Below the pieces are notes generated by a model. It was not told the origin of the DNA, did no database searches, and saw only the letters and a program-made list of their open reading frames with translations. Below, in pieces: positions 32,965 through 44,389 of a stretch of 64,000 nucleotides of DNA (position 1 is the stretch's first letter; each line of letters starts with the position of its first letter). Origin of the DNA: Siphonodentalium dalli (Eukaryota > Mollusca > Scaphopoda > Gadilida > Siphonodentaliidae). The position numbers were made by a program, and so were the translations under genes. The stretch spans positions 56,091,849 to 56,155,848 of the forward strand of contig CP136062.1 of assembly GCA_032622095.1 (NCBI GenBank). The letters run 5' to 3'.

Positions 32965-34079
32965 TACAGAGTCGACTAATATCTCGTGAACTAACAACAC
33001 CGGTAAAAATAGACAGACGGAATCCAAATTCGAATATAACCTGTAAATTCATGTGGCTAATTCCACATAAAAATTTGAAAACAATCAGATATCTAAAACT
33101 AAAGTTATCATCCGGAAACTAACTTGGACGGACACCACTGATTTCTAAAATCCCCCAAAAAACTTCGGGGACAATAATTTAATCATACATGTAAGTTGTC
33201 AATTCACAAATTACAGTCAAACAATGGTTGTCACTTCATTAGCCACAAAGTACAGGCGGCAGCGGATGTGTTTGGCACAATGCCAATTTGGCGACCAATG
33301 AAAATGATCAAAATGTAGTTTCTCTTCAACTGAATGCGTGATTGACAAGTAGTTGGTTGTTGACTATTTGGAGTAACAGGAGCGGAAATTTGGCACCATA
33401 TATATAGTTTGATTTATAATTCGAGCTTGGCGGTTCGTGATCGGTCATCTGAAAGTCCATAATTCTCAGTATAAAATGTTCAAAACCGCCAAGCTCGATC
33501 GACTATGAGAGTGATCAATGATATTATTATCACTTTATATGGCGTTCTCTAGGCCATTAGCAATGTTATATCGAAATGACGTAACACTCGGCATTTTTGC
33601 GGGCCGATATTGGATTGTGCTTTTCAATAACGGCCCGCGGCCCGCAGAAAATATGCACAGCAGAATTACCTCCCTTCTCAATTTGCGCTTCCGTTTTAGG
33701 CAAATCGCTAACGAAAAATGGGAACAGATTATCACTAATTTACTCATGTTTTCCACTAATTTACAGTCGGATAATTCCTGTTTTTCGAAGGATTATTACC
33801 CCAAAGGTTAGTATACATAGTTATTTTGATATGCCAATGTCTCAATTTTCGCAAATCGTCCTCAATACTTGGTTGATTTATCACCTATATTCGATGCAAT
33901 CAAATGTCACGTGATTAGGAAGAATGTAAACAATAACAGACGAAAAAAAGTTTTTATTATTATCCCCCTCTTCCCCACCCCACAAAAAGGCCCATATATT
34001 GAAATAAACAATGTCATGAAGTCATTAACGGCCCAGTGAAATGTTATGAAGTCATTAACGGCCCTGTGATAGTAATAGT
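32965..34079. other. No gene; one 77-bp inverted repeat
   Basis: CGAGCTTGGCGGTT at 33422 and AACCGCCAAGCTCG ending near 33498 are inverted. Near 33600-33650 GC-rich GGCCCGCGGCCCGC stands out. Open frames at 33518-33914 show no domain. Confidence 0.45.
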
Positions 34080-34255
34080 AATAACATGATTTTCAAGGGC
34101 GTTATGGTTCAGTACCGGCCCTCCCGGAATGATTAACAGCCCTCGGGCTATTAGCGGCCCTCGACTTCGTCTTGGGCCGCTTATAGGCCCTCTGACTGTT
34201 AATCATTCCTGTCGGGCCGTTACTGAACCATAACGCCCTTGAAAATCATGTTATT
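34080..34255. mobile_element. 176-bp palindromic MITE rich in GGCCCT
   Basis: Arms TAACATGATTTTCAAGGGCG and its complement CGCCCTTGAAAATCATGTTA, about 55 bases each, with internal GGCCCT/AGGGCC words. The 70 bases before it repeat GAAGTCATTAACGGCCC twice. Confidence 0.7.
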
Positions 34256-34894
34256 GCTTCAATCATTGAACATGTTTCGAATAAAAAACTAGGTACAGTC
34301 ATTCAGGCAATAAAGGGTCACTTTTTATGTTTGTGCTGCACCTGTCTGTATGCAGGTACAATGGATAAAAATGTATATGTCATTTATTCATAAATCCTAG
34401 CTCTATCATACATCTTATGTGAAGTTAACAAATTTTGCTCTTTCTGTTTAAAATACGCGATCAAAGATAGCACGAAATCTAGGCAATAAGGGGTCAATTC
34501 AGGCAGTAAAAGGTTACCTTTCGTTTGAGCTGTATATATCACAATGGATGACTGTTCATGTGTTATTAAACCACAAATAACATGTGCAAGATGTATTTAT
34601 TCCAATTAAAAGTTTTGTATCAAACACAAACTTGTTTATTATAGACTCCATTTCAGCATCATCAGAATGTAAACAAAACAATGTTCAAAACAATTACCAA
34701 GGCACAGACGATACACATGCACATGTACGTCATCATCGGGGAAACTAAGATATGTTGTTGATGATGATAATTAGCACTTTTAGAATCACAGTCAATAACT
34801 GATTTGTAGAAAAATTAGTTGTTGAGAAATGTTTTTATTATTTTTTTATATAGGAAATACAAACTCAAATTACATTTGTTCCCAACATAATATG
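34256..34894. other. No recognised feature
   Basis: AT-rich; two similar phrases about GGCAATAAGGGTCA at 34305 and 34485 suggest an old duplication. Confidence 0.45.
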
Positions 34895-35150
34895 TATGGG
34901 AGGCCAAATTCACATTTATTAATAATTGCGCTGAAGCGCAAGCGCAATCAAATTGCGCTGAAGCGCAATCAGCTTGATTCATTTCAATTGCGCTGAAGCG
35001 CAATTATTGTTACAAGCTTACACCCCTGAATAGATAGGTTATTCCATTAATTAACTGAGGGTTAACTGGGAAAATAATTGAATTGTACTGAAGCGCAATT
35101 GAATTGCGCTAAAGCGCAATTATTAATAAATATGAATATGGCCTCCCATA
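34895..35150. mobile_element. MITE with GCGCTGAAGCGC hairpins
   Basis: Ends TATGGGAGGCCAAATTCA and its near complement (ATATGGCCTCCCATA). Inside, AATTGCGCTGAAGCGCAATT-like 20-mers occur about five times. Confidence 0.7.
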
Positions 35151-35763
35151 AATATGGCCCTATGTACAGTTAATAGCATTCACTCACAAATCATATGTAG
35201 TAATTTTATAGTGTGTGATTGGATGTTTTGTGTTCATAATACAAACATATACTAGTATATAATCAGAGCAGAGGTGGCAGCAGTTGGGCTGGATGGTGGG
35301 CAGTCAGGATAGGACAACTCCATTCTTTCTATGGGATAAACAGGGGTAAAGGCAACAAACTGAACAAACTAATATAAATCACTGGAAAGTGGAAATTTAC
35401 CAGAACAGAAGGTGGCGGACAAGATCATTTGATCGTTTCGAGCACCTTGGGCGCTTGCATCCCAATTTCCCTAATCCCAAGTGGATCAGCCATAAGATGC
35501 ATTGCGGATTGTTAATTCATCTACACAGTCAAGACACTTGGTTTAGATAAGCCAGTGAAAGTCGAAGAAAATCCTGATAGGCCAAATATTGTTTTTGAAA
35601 AAGTGCTTCAAGGGTAAATGTAGAGGATAATGCGGCAAATATGAGGCAATAGTCATACCAGAATGTGACAAGCTGTTTAATGAGGCTAACTATGATGTGT
35701 ATGCCAATTGCATACATGTGTCACATGGCTGCCTATCTGGGTCATTTGTTTGGAAAACAGATT
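35151..35763. other. No recognised feature
   Basis: AT-rich intergenic DNA with no supported gene. Confidence 0.5.
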
Positions 35764-35767
35764 TTAA

Positions 35768-36226
35768 CCCTTTACCCAACAAAACGGCCAAAAACGCCCA
35801 AAATAAAGCTTCAACAGCCTAAAATATCTTCGGTCTGTCTCAATAACACCATACAAATATGGATATCATTGGAACCGGTTCATTGACCACATTGTGATGG
35901 TTACAGTTATGCCCTGTGCCAATGCATTCTCTTATATATGCGAGTCGACCATAGGTCGCCTCGCATATATAAGAGAATGCATTGGCCTAAAAAAAAACTT
36001 TTTTTTAACAATTTTTACCATTTTTTTCTTACATTCTTTAACAATTTTATAATTTGTTCTTACATTTTTAACAATTTTTATAATATTTTTCTACATTCTT
36101 TGACAATTTTATCGTTTTTAATATGTGTTAAGCCAATGCATTCTCTTATATATGCGAGGCGACCTATGGTATACTCGCATATATAAGAGAATGCATTGGC
36201 ACAGGGCCGTTCTGTTGGGTAAAGGG
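35768..36226. mobile_element. piggyBac-like MITE (CCCTTTACCCAACA ends)
   Basis: TTAA at 35764-35767; the right flank is ATAA, one change from TTAA. Two GCCAATGCATTCTC hairpins flank a T-rich linker with ACATTCTTTAACAATTTT repeats that is longer than in the copy at 21811. Confidence 0.85.
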
Positions 36227-36631
36227 ATAAAGGAGAGTTGCTATTCATCAATTTTTGCCCGGCAGGATAGTGAAGTAATTAATGAGACAATCCGCGACCA
36301 AAACTCTCAACATTAAAGAACGCGGCTAATATTACTAGCTACAAGTGCTGTCGTAATAGGGTTTGACCCCCAAAATGTTCAAAGAATTATCCACATTGAA
36401 CCACCCCGCAACATAACTATGCCAGTATTTGCAAGAAATTGCTGGAGAAGGGGACAACATGCTCAGTCAGTATTATACCATGATGTTCACGATATCCGTA
36501 AAATGTGCCAGATATTGAATAGAACATAATTGATTATTGCTCAAATGAGGGAAATGTTTGAGGAATGTAATATTGGCACGTTTTTGCTTTGAATCTACAG
36601 CGTCTACAAGATTCATGTGTTGTTGCTATTT
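36227..36631. other. No recognised feature
   Basis: AT-rich; nothing supported. Confidence 0.5.
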
Positions 36632-37436
36632 GCTGCCGACACACGTACCACAGTAGCGATCTCATAGTAGGTGTGACAATTTATTTTTGTGGAATTTGGT
36701 GACAATTGGTCATCATAATTAATATGCCATGTCGCCCTCTGCAAATTCGCACAATGAGTCTACCAAACTCTACCAGCGACGGTCGATATCTCAAGGATGT
36801 ATCTACCTGAATGTCTTGTCGCTGTTGGTCTTCACTCAACACGAAGCGTTATATTTTGCATGCTAACACACAAGTCCACTTGATAACTTAATGAATAACC
36901 CATTTCTGTCAACAGCCATTATTGTTCTTATTAATGAAATTAATATAAGTAGATAAACATGCATGCATTGAGATCATGGCCAAACACGGACTGGCTAGAG
37001 TGCCGTATACGGTACTCTAGCCGAACTGCTAGAGTGAGTTCGGCTAAAGTGCCGTATGCGGTACTTTAGCAGCCCGGCTAAAGTGCCGTATACGGTACTC
37101 TAGCCACGGCCATACAAAAAATTTCCACACGCATGATATGTGAGTCAATGAGGAATTGCCACCAGGCCACGGTCAAACACAATTCTGGACGATCTATCGT
37201 GCAATTATATATATCGTAGCGAATACAATTTAGCAAAACGTAATGAGTAGAGTTCAACCTTGGTGAAACGCAATTGGCTAATTGGTCCAGTCGGCTCATT
37301 GTGCGCATACTCAGCGGGCAAGATGACTGGCTATGGCATATTAATTATGACGAACAATTGTCACCAAACTCCACCATAATAAATTGTCACACCTACTTTG
37401 CCAACCCTACTATGATACGTGTGTCCGCAGCCATTG
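36632..37436. mobile_element. 800-bp fold-back element
   Basis: Arms of about 105 bases pair: GACACACGTACCACAGTAG...TAATTAATATGCCAT at the left with ATGGCATATTAATTATGACG...ATGATACGTGTGTC at the right. In the centre (36990-37105) GCTAGAGTGCCGTATACGGT-type palindromes occur three times. No coding region. Confidence 0.75.
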
Positions 37437-38143
37437 AATGAAAAACTGTCTTTGCTAATCATGTATCACCAAGATATTCCATGAAACTATGTAGTGTGTA
37501 TCTCATAAAAAAGCTTTGAATGTATTCATCCGATTGGACGTAAGTCACATAATGCTATAGTGTTTCCTTTCTTGAAAATAATGATATCAAACCTTTGAAC
37601 CTATTTTGGTAGCATACATGAGCATGAACATATTAAAATGTTGGCATTGCTAAAGAAATTCAATTTAAAAGTAAATTAAATATTTACACTTTCCCCAGAT
37701 ATAAATATCAACAAGATATTTTCTACTAAAAGAGCATCAAAGCCTTCAAAGTGGGCGAAATAACATAAAAGTCTGTAAACACTAAACAACTGTAATCAAC
37801 ATGTACTGACTTTGTTCTTATTCTCATTATTAATTTACTCTAAGATAATATTTTGTATGTCAAAACCATTCAAATGTTATGTAAACATTACTGTTACAGT
37901 GGAATTACCAACGAAAGTTAAATTAGTTCAAGATACCCAAGTTTAATACTAAATAGACAATGACATTGGAAAATGTCAAAGCATTGAACAGTATTTTGAA
38001 AATCATATTTAGACTAAAATATTTTAACTTACTACACGGTAAGGAATATTTGTTGACAAAATTAATGTCTGTAACAATTGTATTTATTTTACACAACAAT
38101 GGTTTCAACATGCAAAATTTTGTTTTTGAAAACTTATCAATAA
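37437..38143. other. No recognised feature
   Basis: Very AT-rich, no repeat structure or gene support. Confidence 0.5.
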
Positions 38144-38365
38144 TTAAAGATGCATAATCCGAATTAACGCTCGTAAATTACTATTTCCTTGGCTCCGGGG
38201 TAAAAAAATATTTGATTCGAGTCGAGGAACCCACCCATCAAAGAGTCGATTTTTTAAATCTATTGTTTTTCACAACCGATAATTTTAGTGGCTCAGTAAT
38301 GAGTCGACGGGAAGACGGTCTCGGACCAAATTGCGGATGAAGATGGATAACTCTAAAATCACGTT
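38144..38365 (+). mobile_element. TTAAAGGTAC-family element, 5' half
   Basis: TTAAAGATGCATAATCCGAA start, GATTCGAGTCGAGGAACCC, GATGGATAACTCTAAAATCA; then unrelated DNA. Confidence 0.75.
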
Positions 38366-38639
38366 GACGAATTAACTGACGATGATATCCCTTCATCTTA
38401 CGAATGTTACTGGCCACGTACAGTATGATGTTGATGATAGCAATTGCTTGCTTAACTATACATAGTCAGCTATACGGCACAACTGTGGCTATCATTCAAC
38501 GCCCTCTCACATGCGAGCGGAATGAGAACTATTCAACCTGACGACACCCCAAACTAATTGCAAGAAGCATTGAAACCGTCAAGAAAAGGAAAACAAATAT
38601 ATCAAGTGAGTGCACACTTGAAAGTCGACATTTCTTATG

Positions 38640-38800
38640 AAATATCATCATCACCACCATCATCACCACAGTCACCATTAGCATCACCACGACCATCATA
38701 ATCATCCCCATCGCAATCGCCGTCATTATCGCCATCACCACCCCACCATCACAATCTTCATAATTGCCACCAGCACAATCATCATAATCGTCATCATGAT
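38640..38800. repeat. CAT/CAC trinucleotide-rich microsatellite
   Basis: Imperfect ATCATC/ACCACC repeats. The minus strand reads Met/Val/Asp-rich open frames, which are compositional artefacts. Confidence 0.85.
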
Positions 38801-39082
38801 CATCAACAAGGAATTTGTCCTCTAATCTTAATTTTTTTTTAAACCTCGGCATTTCTACAATGAATGCCTTTTCGAAATGACACTCCTAAGGTTTTCCACA
38901 ATAATCAAATTATATGAGTTACAATGTTGAGAGTGTAATGGTAGTTAGAACAATTTCAGTAAACACTCAATGTCAATGTGAGTGATTCACAGCCAATGTA
39001 ATAATTTGATACATGCATGTATGAGCAAGGGGTGATAAAACTTTGAGACCAACATGAGAAAAACACGAAGCAACAAATACAT

Positions 39083-39760
39083 GAATGAGCCATGCACAAC
39101 CAAGACGTAATAATTATATGAATGAGCTATGCACAACCATGACGTAATAAATATGTGAATGAGCTATGCACAAACATGACGTAATAAATATGTGAATGAG
39201 CCATGCACAACCAAGACGTAATAATTATATGAATGAGCTATGCACAACCATGACGTAATAAATATGTGAATGAGCCATGCACAACCATGAGGTAATAATT
39301 ATATGAATGAGCCATGCACAAAAAAAGACGTAATAAATTTTGTGAATGAGCCATGCACAACCAAGACGTAATAATTATTTGAATGAGCTATGCACAAACA
39401 TGACGTAATAAATATGTGAATGAGCTATGCACAAACATGACGTAATAATTATATGAATGAGATATGCACAAACATCACGTAATAAATATGTGAATGAGCC
39501 ATGCACAACCAAGACGTAATAATTATATGAATGAGCCATGCACAACCATGACGTAATAATTATATGAATGAGCCATGTACAAACATGACGTAATAAATAT
39601 GTGAATGAGCCATGCACAAAAAAAGACGTAATAAAGATATGAATGAATCATTCACAAACATGACGTAATAAATTTTGTGAATGAGCCATGCACAACCAAG
39701 ACGTAATAACGATATGAATGAGCCATGCACAAACATGACGAAATAATTATATCAATAACT
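39083..39760. repeat. 37-bp minisatellite, about 18 copies
   Basis: Unit GAATGAGCCATGCACAACCA...GACGTAATAATTATAT with recurrent alternative words (CCATG/CTATG; AATTATAT/AAATATGT). The variants alternate along the array. Confidence 0.9.
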
Positions 39761-39814
39761 CATTCATAAATATTTCATACAAACCCTACAAAGCCCGCGT
39801 ATATAGCGAACCCC

Positions 39815-40000
39815 TGTCTTCTCTCTCTCTCTCTCTCTCTCTCTCGTTCGCTCTCACTTTGTCTCTCTATCTCTGTCTACCTATGTCTGTCTGTCTCTCT
39901 CGCTCTCTCTCTCTCTTTCTCTCTCTCTCCGCCTCCCTCCCCCTCTCTCTCTCTCTCTCTCTCATTCCCTCTCTCATGCGCACTCTCTCTCTCTCTTAAC
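39815..40000. repeat. CT-rich microsatellite
   Basis: (CT)n interrupted by GTCTGT, CCTCC and CGCTC. Follows the 37-bp minisatellite directly. Confidence 0.9.
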
Positions 40001-40240
40001 TTTATCTTTTCTACTAAAGTTCTACCCTCCTATAATTTAAACTAGAGAATGTTTAACTTACTATTGTAATTATGCACATTTTTTTTAACCAAACATTGTT
40101 CTGAATTCCATAAAAATCCTTCAAAAATAAATAAATAAATAAAGCGAACCACGTCGCATAACACTGGTACATTGGTCGAATAATTCGGCGTACTTTTTAA
40201 AAAACAATCATAGAATCATAGACCAATCGGTCAATATATC

Positions 40241-40569
40241 ATATGTGATTTTAATAATTTGTTCTTGTATTCTTTAACAATTTTATAATTTCACCCATAC
40301 AGAGCCCCAGACAAACATGAGCAGACGACACTCTTCTATGTGCTTCTATATATATATGTGTGGGGCTCCCTGCAGGGTAATGGATGTTTTTTTAGTTTAT
40401 GTCCTAAAAATTGTAAGAAACATTTAATTAAAAAACATGATAAAAAATTGTTAGGCCAATGCATTCTCTTATATATGCGAGGCGACCTATGGTCGCATAT
40501 ATAAGATAATGCATTGGCACAGGGTAAAAAAAATCCCGACTTCCGACTGGATTTGATATGGCGGGTCAC
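40241..40569. mobile_element. MITE (TGACCTGCCATATC family), left end deleted
   Basis: The interior matches 19095-19430, including the CAGAGCCCCAG...TGGGGCTCCCTGCAGGG segment and one GCCAATGCATTCTC hairpin. The right end TGGATTTGATATGGCGGGTC is intact; the left arm is missing. Confidence 0.8.
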
Positions 40570-40834
40570 ATATATAGTAGCCTGTACTGTTCAGTAATCT
40601 ACTATCTTTGAAAAGCCGACGATAAACATCATATTTACGTTTGATATTTCTTTTCTAGAACGACGCTACTTTCCCATGATGACGAAATAAATCGTTTCCA
40701 AATATGGAGTGGATGTCTGCTGTAGTCAACTTCTGCTAAGTTTGTGCCAGGTTCCTGTGGACACAACACGGTCGTGTGAGTATGGTTGTTGATTCTGAAT
40801 TATATACCCAATTATATATTGAAACGCCGTTGTA

Positions 40835-40840
40835 TTTATT
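40835..40840 (-). terminator. Poly(A) signal of the membrane-protein gene
   Basis: AATAAA on the minus strand about 45 bases after the TGA at 40885. Position and strand fit 3'-end processing of the exon at 40885-41258. Confidence 0.5.
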
Positions 40841-40884
40841 TTTTTGTAGAATCGCCGTTGTGGCAGTCTACGAGATGATTTAGT

Positions 40885-41258
40885 TCAGGGATTTATTGGT
40901 AACATTGTGATCTCTCTGGCAGCGATAGAAGCATTCGTTGTCATGGACACGTTGTCGTTGTTGTCATCGTTTTCGGTATTACTGTCATCGTCATCTGACC
41001 CTGAGCCGTCGTTGTCATTTGTTCTTGGTTTTTTGCGGGGATCGGGAATAAGATCGACAATCAGGAGAAACGTGAAGATGAAGCTGAAGCTTCCGATTGT
41101 TATAGCAAGGCCCATAACCTTCGCAGACACCCTGTCGTCCGATGCGGTGCCGGTTTTCTTGGCTACGTATGTCTCGATGGTGATGTTGACGTATGCCGGT
41201 GGTGGTCCGGGTGTGGTAGTCGGTTCGGGTGTGGTAGTCGGTGGTACGTACGGTGGCA
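40885..41258 (-). CDS. Single-pass membrane protein, terminal exon
   Basis: On the minus strand an acceptor (TCTTAACAG) precedes 41258 and the frame stays open to a TGA at 40885-40887, about 123 residues. Visible in order: a Pro/Thr-rich stalk (PPTTTPEPTTTPGPPP), an extracellular-type segment with one possible N-glycosylation site (NIT), a roughly 24-residue hydrophobic helix (VMGLAITIGSFSFIFTFLLI), a basic RKKPR stop-transfer, then a tail rich in Asp, Asn and Ser. This is the layout of a type I surface protein with a mucin-like stalk. The extracellular domains lie in upstream exons that I could not find, so the family is unknown. The repeat-free, codon-like composition and the poly(A) signal support a real exon. 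Confidence 0.65.
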
Positions 41259-41515
41259 CTGTTAAGACGAAGAAAACAAAAACGTTATAAGAAACACGGA
41301 CGTAACTACGGGGACGAACTATCTGAACTACCTATCTACGAGCATTATTTTTCACAGAAGGACGTACAGGTGAGCGGTATTTTCGTATTATAAATATAAC
41401 CACTGTATATGTTGTATCTTTGGAAAGGTAAGGTTGAATGCTACTTGATAGGACCTACTCGATCTCGGATCTGAACGTGATACCGTTGCCATGGAAACGG
41501 CCCTCCAAAATTATT
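41259..41515 (-). other. Intron/upstream of membrane-protein exon
   Basis: Immediately upstream (minus strand) of the acceptor before 41258. No further exon recognised. Confidence 0.4.
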
Positions 41516-41527
41516 GTCACATTTCAA

Positions 41528-44284
41528 CGCTATTTATCTATATCTATATTTGCGAATGTATGTCTGTCTGTATGTCTGTCTGTCTGTCTGTGTTCTATAG
41601 AAATTCACAGGGGACCATCAAGATGATGCCAAAGGGGTCTACTAGGAGTAGCTTTTTACGAGAAAGATAATGGTCGGGGTTAGAATTTTTTAAAGTGACG
41701 CCGTTATTGTCAGGGGCAGAAAAGGGGGAGGGGCAGAAAAAAAATTGTCGCCGATTGCCACCAAACTTATATATAATCATCCTCATAATATGAGGAATCT
41801 AATGGCGTGGTTTAAATATGGAAAAAGTCGCGCCGTTCGCGTCAGGGGTGCCAGGAAGGGGGGAAGCAGATTTTTTTTTCTGTTGCCGATTGCCACGAAA
41901 CTTACATATAATCATCCCCATGATATGAAGAATCCAACGGTGTGGTTTAAATATGTCAAAAGTGGCGTCGTTTGAGTCAGGGATGAACGGAAGGGGAGAG
42001 GGGCACCAAAATTGATAAAACTAATTTTAGCGCCGATTTCCACCAAATTGATATATATTCTTCTTCATGATACAAGGAATCTAATTGTGCGATTTAATAA
42101 CGCCAAATTGTTGTTTTTGGATGAGAGATTCGGAGGGGGTGGGCATTAAATTTGATAATAAGTCGCCGATTGCCACCACACTTATACAAAATCATCCCCA
42201 TGGTATGAGGAGTCTAGTGGTGTGGCTTTTATCTGTCAAATGTGGCCTCATTCGAGTCAGGGTTGCATTGAAAGGGACAGGGGCACCAAAATTGATGCAC
42301 AATGTTTTTAGCGCCAATTTCCACCAAATTGATACACGTTCTTATCCATGATACGAGGAATCTAATCGTGATTTAAAGACGCCATAGTGGTGCTGTTTGG
42401 TGAGAGATGGAGAGGGGGGGATTGGCACCAAATTTGATAAAAAAAATTGTTTAGTCTCCGATTATCACCAAACTTATAAACAATCATCTCCATGATATCA
42501 GGAGTGTAATCGTGTGGTTTAAGGATGTCACAAGTGGGGCCATTCGAGTCAGTGGTGTATAGAGATGAGAGGGACACAACAATTATATATATATGTTTAG
42601 TGCCGATTTCCACCAGATTGATACATATTCTTTGATACGAATTTGTATACTCGCCAATTTTCACCAATTTCATATATATGCATCTCTAATCTCTAATGAG
42701 TCTTAGTGTGTGCAGCTTGAGTCCGAAATAGGGACGGGAGGGTCACCAAAACTGATACAAAATATTTTTAGTACCAATTACCATCAAAGTCAGACACGTT
42801 CTTCTCAAATGATACAAGAAATCAAATCGTGCTGTCTGTCTGTCTTTTTGTCTGTCTGTGTGCGTTCTATATATAACTTCACGCGGTACAATCGAGATGG
42901 CACCAAGGAAGATAATGGGCGGGTTAAAATTTTCTAAAATGACGCTGTTGGTGTCAGGGGAAGAAAGGGGGGAGGTCGGCAAAATTTAAAAAATATGGTA
43001 AAATAGTTTTGTCGCTGATTTCCACCAAACGAATACATAATCACCTTCGCAATATGGCGTTGTTCGAGTCAGCGTTGCATCAACAATTGATTTAATAAAC
43101 CAAATTCCACCAAATTCATACACGTTTTTCTCGAATGATATACCATGAATTAAATCACATTTGGTGTCGTTTGCGCCACGGGTGGCGAGCGGATATGCAC
43201 TATCATTGATAAGATTGCTATTCCCCGATATCCACATATAAGTTATATACAGTCACTACCAGGCCATCTCCATATCATTTTAAGTAGTTGGGCGTTCACA
43301 TTTCACAATCCCGACATATGGTGACCCACATAAGTCACTTGAACAATTATATCTTCTTAACAGTCATATTTATATGGGATGGCATTCAAGGCATTCACAC
43401 AATGAGCTAGCAAAAATAGATAACTAGAAGAAGCATTAAACGTATATTTATCATTCTATTGAAGAGATACATATATTCGTGCAAACTGAGAGACCTCGAA
43501 CCGTCAGAGGATTGCATAAATATAATAACAAAATTTAGTCTGTTCCATTCAATACAGTTTCCACAAAAAGTTACAATTTGTCAAGAGATATGGAAGGCCT
43601 GTTCAAAAATAGTGGTCACATTGTGCAGTCAAATATAGTTTCTGCTGATATACAAGAAAATGCAGTTAGTAGCACAAGACTTTTCAGGATCCTACCAATA
43701 CTGACATCTGACAAGGGTTTTAGAACAGACTCGTCGACTGACATAAACAACTCAAAATCTCGCTCTGTGCCTGGCACATGTAGCTGATATGTGTGCGCAG
43801 CAACATTTCGTTTAAACTGAGAATATTTAGCCAATATATAGCACCATGAACAGAGGAGCACCTGGAAATTTCTTTGAAACATCTGTATCTTCATGGAGAT
43901 ATGATAACCAGGTGTCCTCGACATCTTAGTCCAACCCACTAGATTGATTGATACATCTCAATATGTAAAACCCAATTATCATCTTTTATCGAACTAATGT
44001 GTTTATGATGTTCATGTATCATATTATAACATCTAATGTATACGCAGTTGTAAATAAATAAATACTTCATTATTGGTGGAACGGATTAATCGCGATAAAC
44101 AGAATGACAATTGACAAGGTGAGCCACTACTTATATTCCATGACTGTAATAATCATGTTTTGTGATGCTATTTGAATATACAATTTATGAGAAAACGTAT
44201 AACACTTTAAGCAAGAGCATTCTCTATTCCCAACAAATATCCACAGCATACATTAACCTGGGCAACGCCGGGTAACCCTGCTAG
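41528..44284 (+). mobile_element. Helitron-like non-autonomous candidate
   Basis: The left part begins TCTATATCTATATTTGCG followed by TGTCTGTCTG runs. The right edge is CCTGGGCAACGCCGGGTAAC and then CTAGT, a short GC hairpin followed by CTAG, which is the pattern of Helitron 3' ends. Helitrons insert between A and T without duplication; the base before TC is A and the base after CTAG is T. The interior is mostly tandem repeat with no Rep/helicase gene, so assignment rests on the ends alone. Confidence 0.4.
41740..43240. repeat. Degenerate tandem repeat, units about 130 bp
   Basis: CGCCGATTGCCACCAAACTT, ATCATCCCCATGATATGA and GTGTGGTTTAAATATG recur at least nine times. A TGTCTGTCTG-headed block at 41570 returns at 42826 with its following 150 bases, indicating a larger duplicated unit. 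Confidence 0.8.
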
Positions 44285-44389
44285 TTGTCAATAAATGCCA
44301 TCGATGGAAGGCTGCATGTTTCAAAATTCTTTTTAATTTTAAGTCAATTCTGGTTTAATGGTACCAGGAAAAAAGGTAAGCGACTGAAG

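Noticed and set aside
38529-38852. Asp/Met/Val-rich membrane-like protein
   Set aside because: Produced by the CAT/CAC microsatellite in translation.
39083-39760. CRISPR-like regular array
   Set aside because: Contiguous 37-bp tandem units without spacers.
43616-43939. 107-codon minus-strand exon of the membrane-protein gene
   Set aside because: No acceptor/donor pair that joins in phase to 41258, and it lies inside the Helitron-like candidate.
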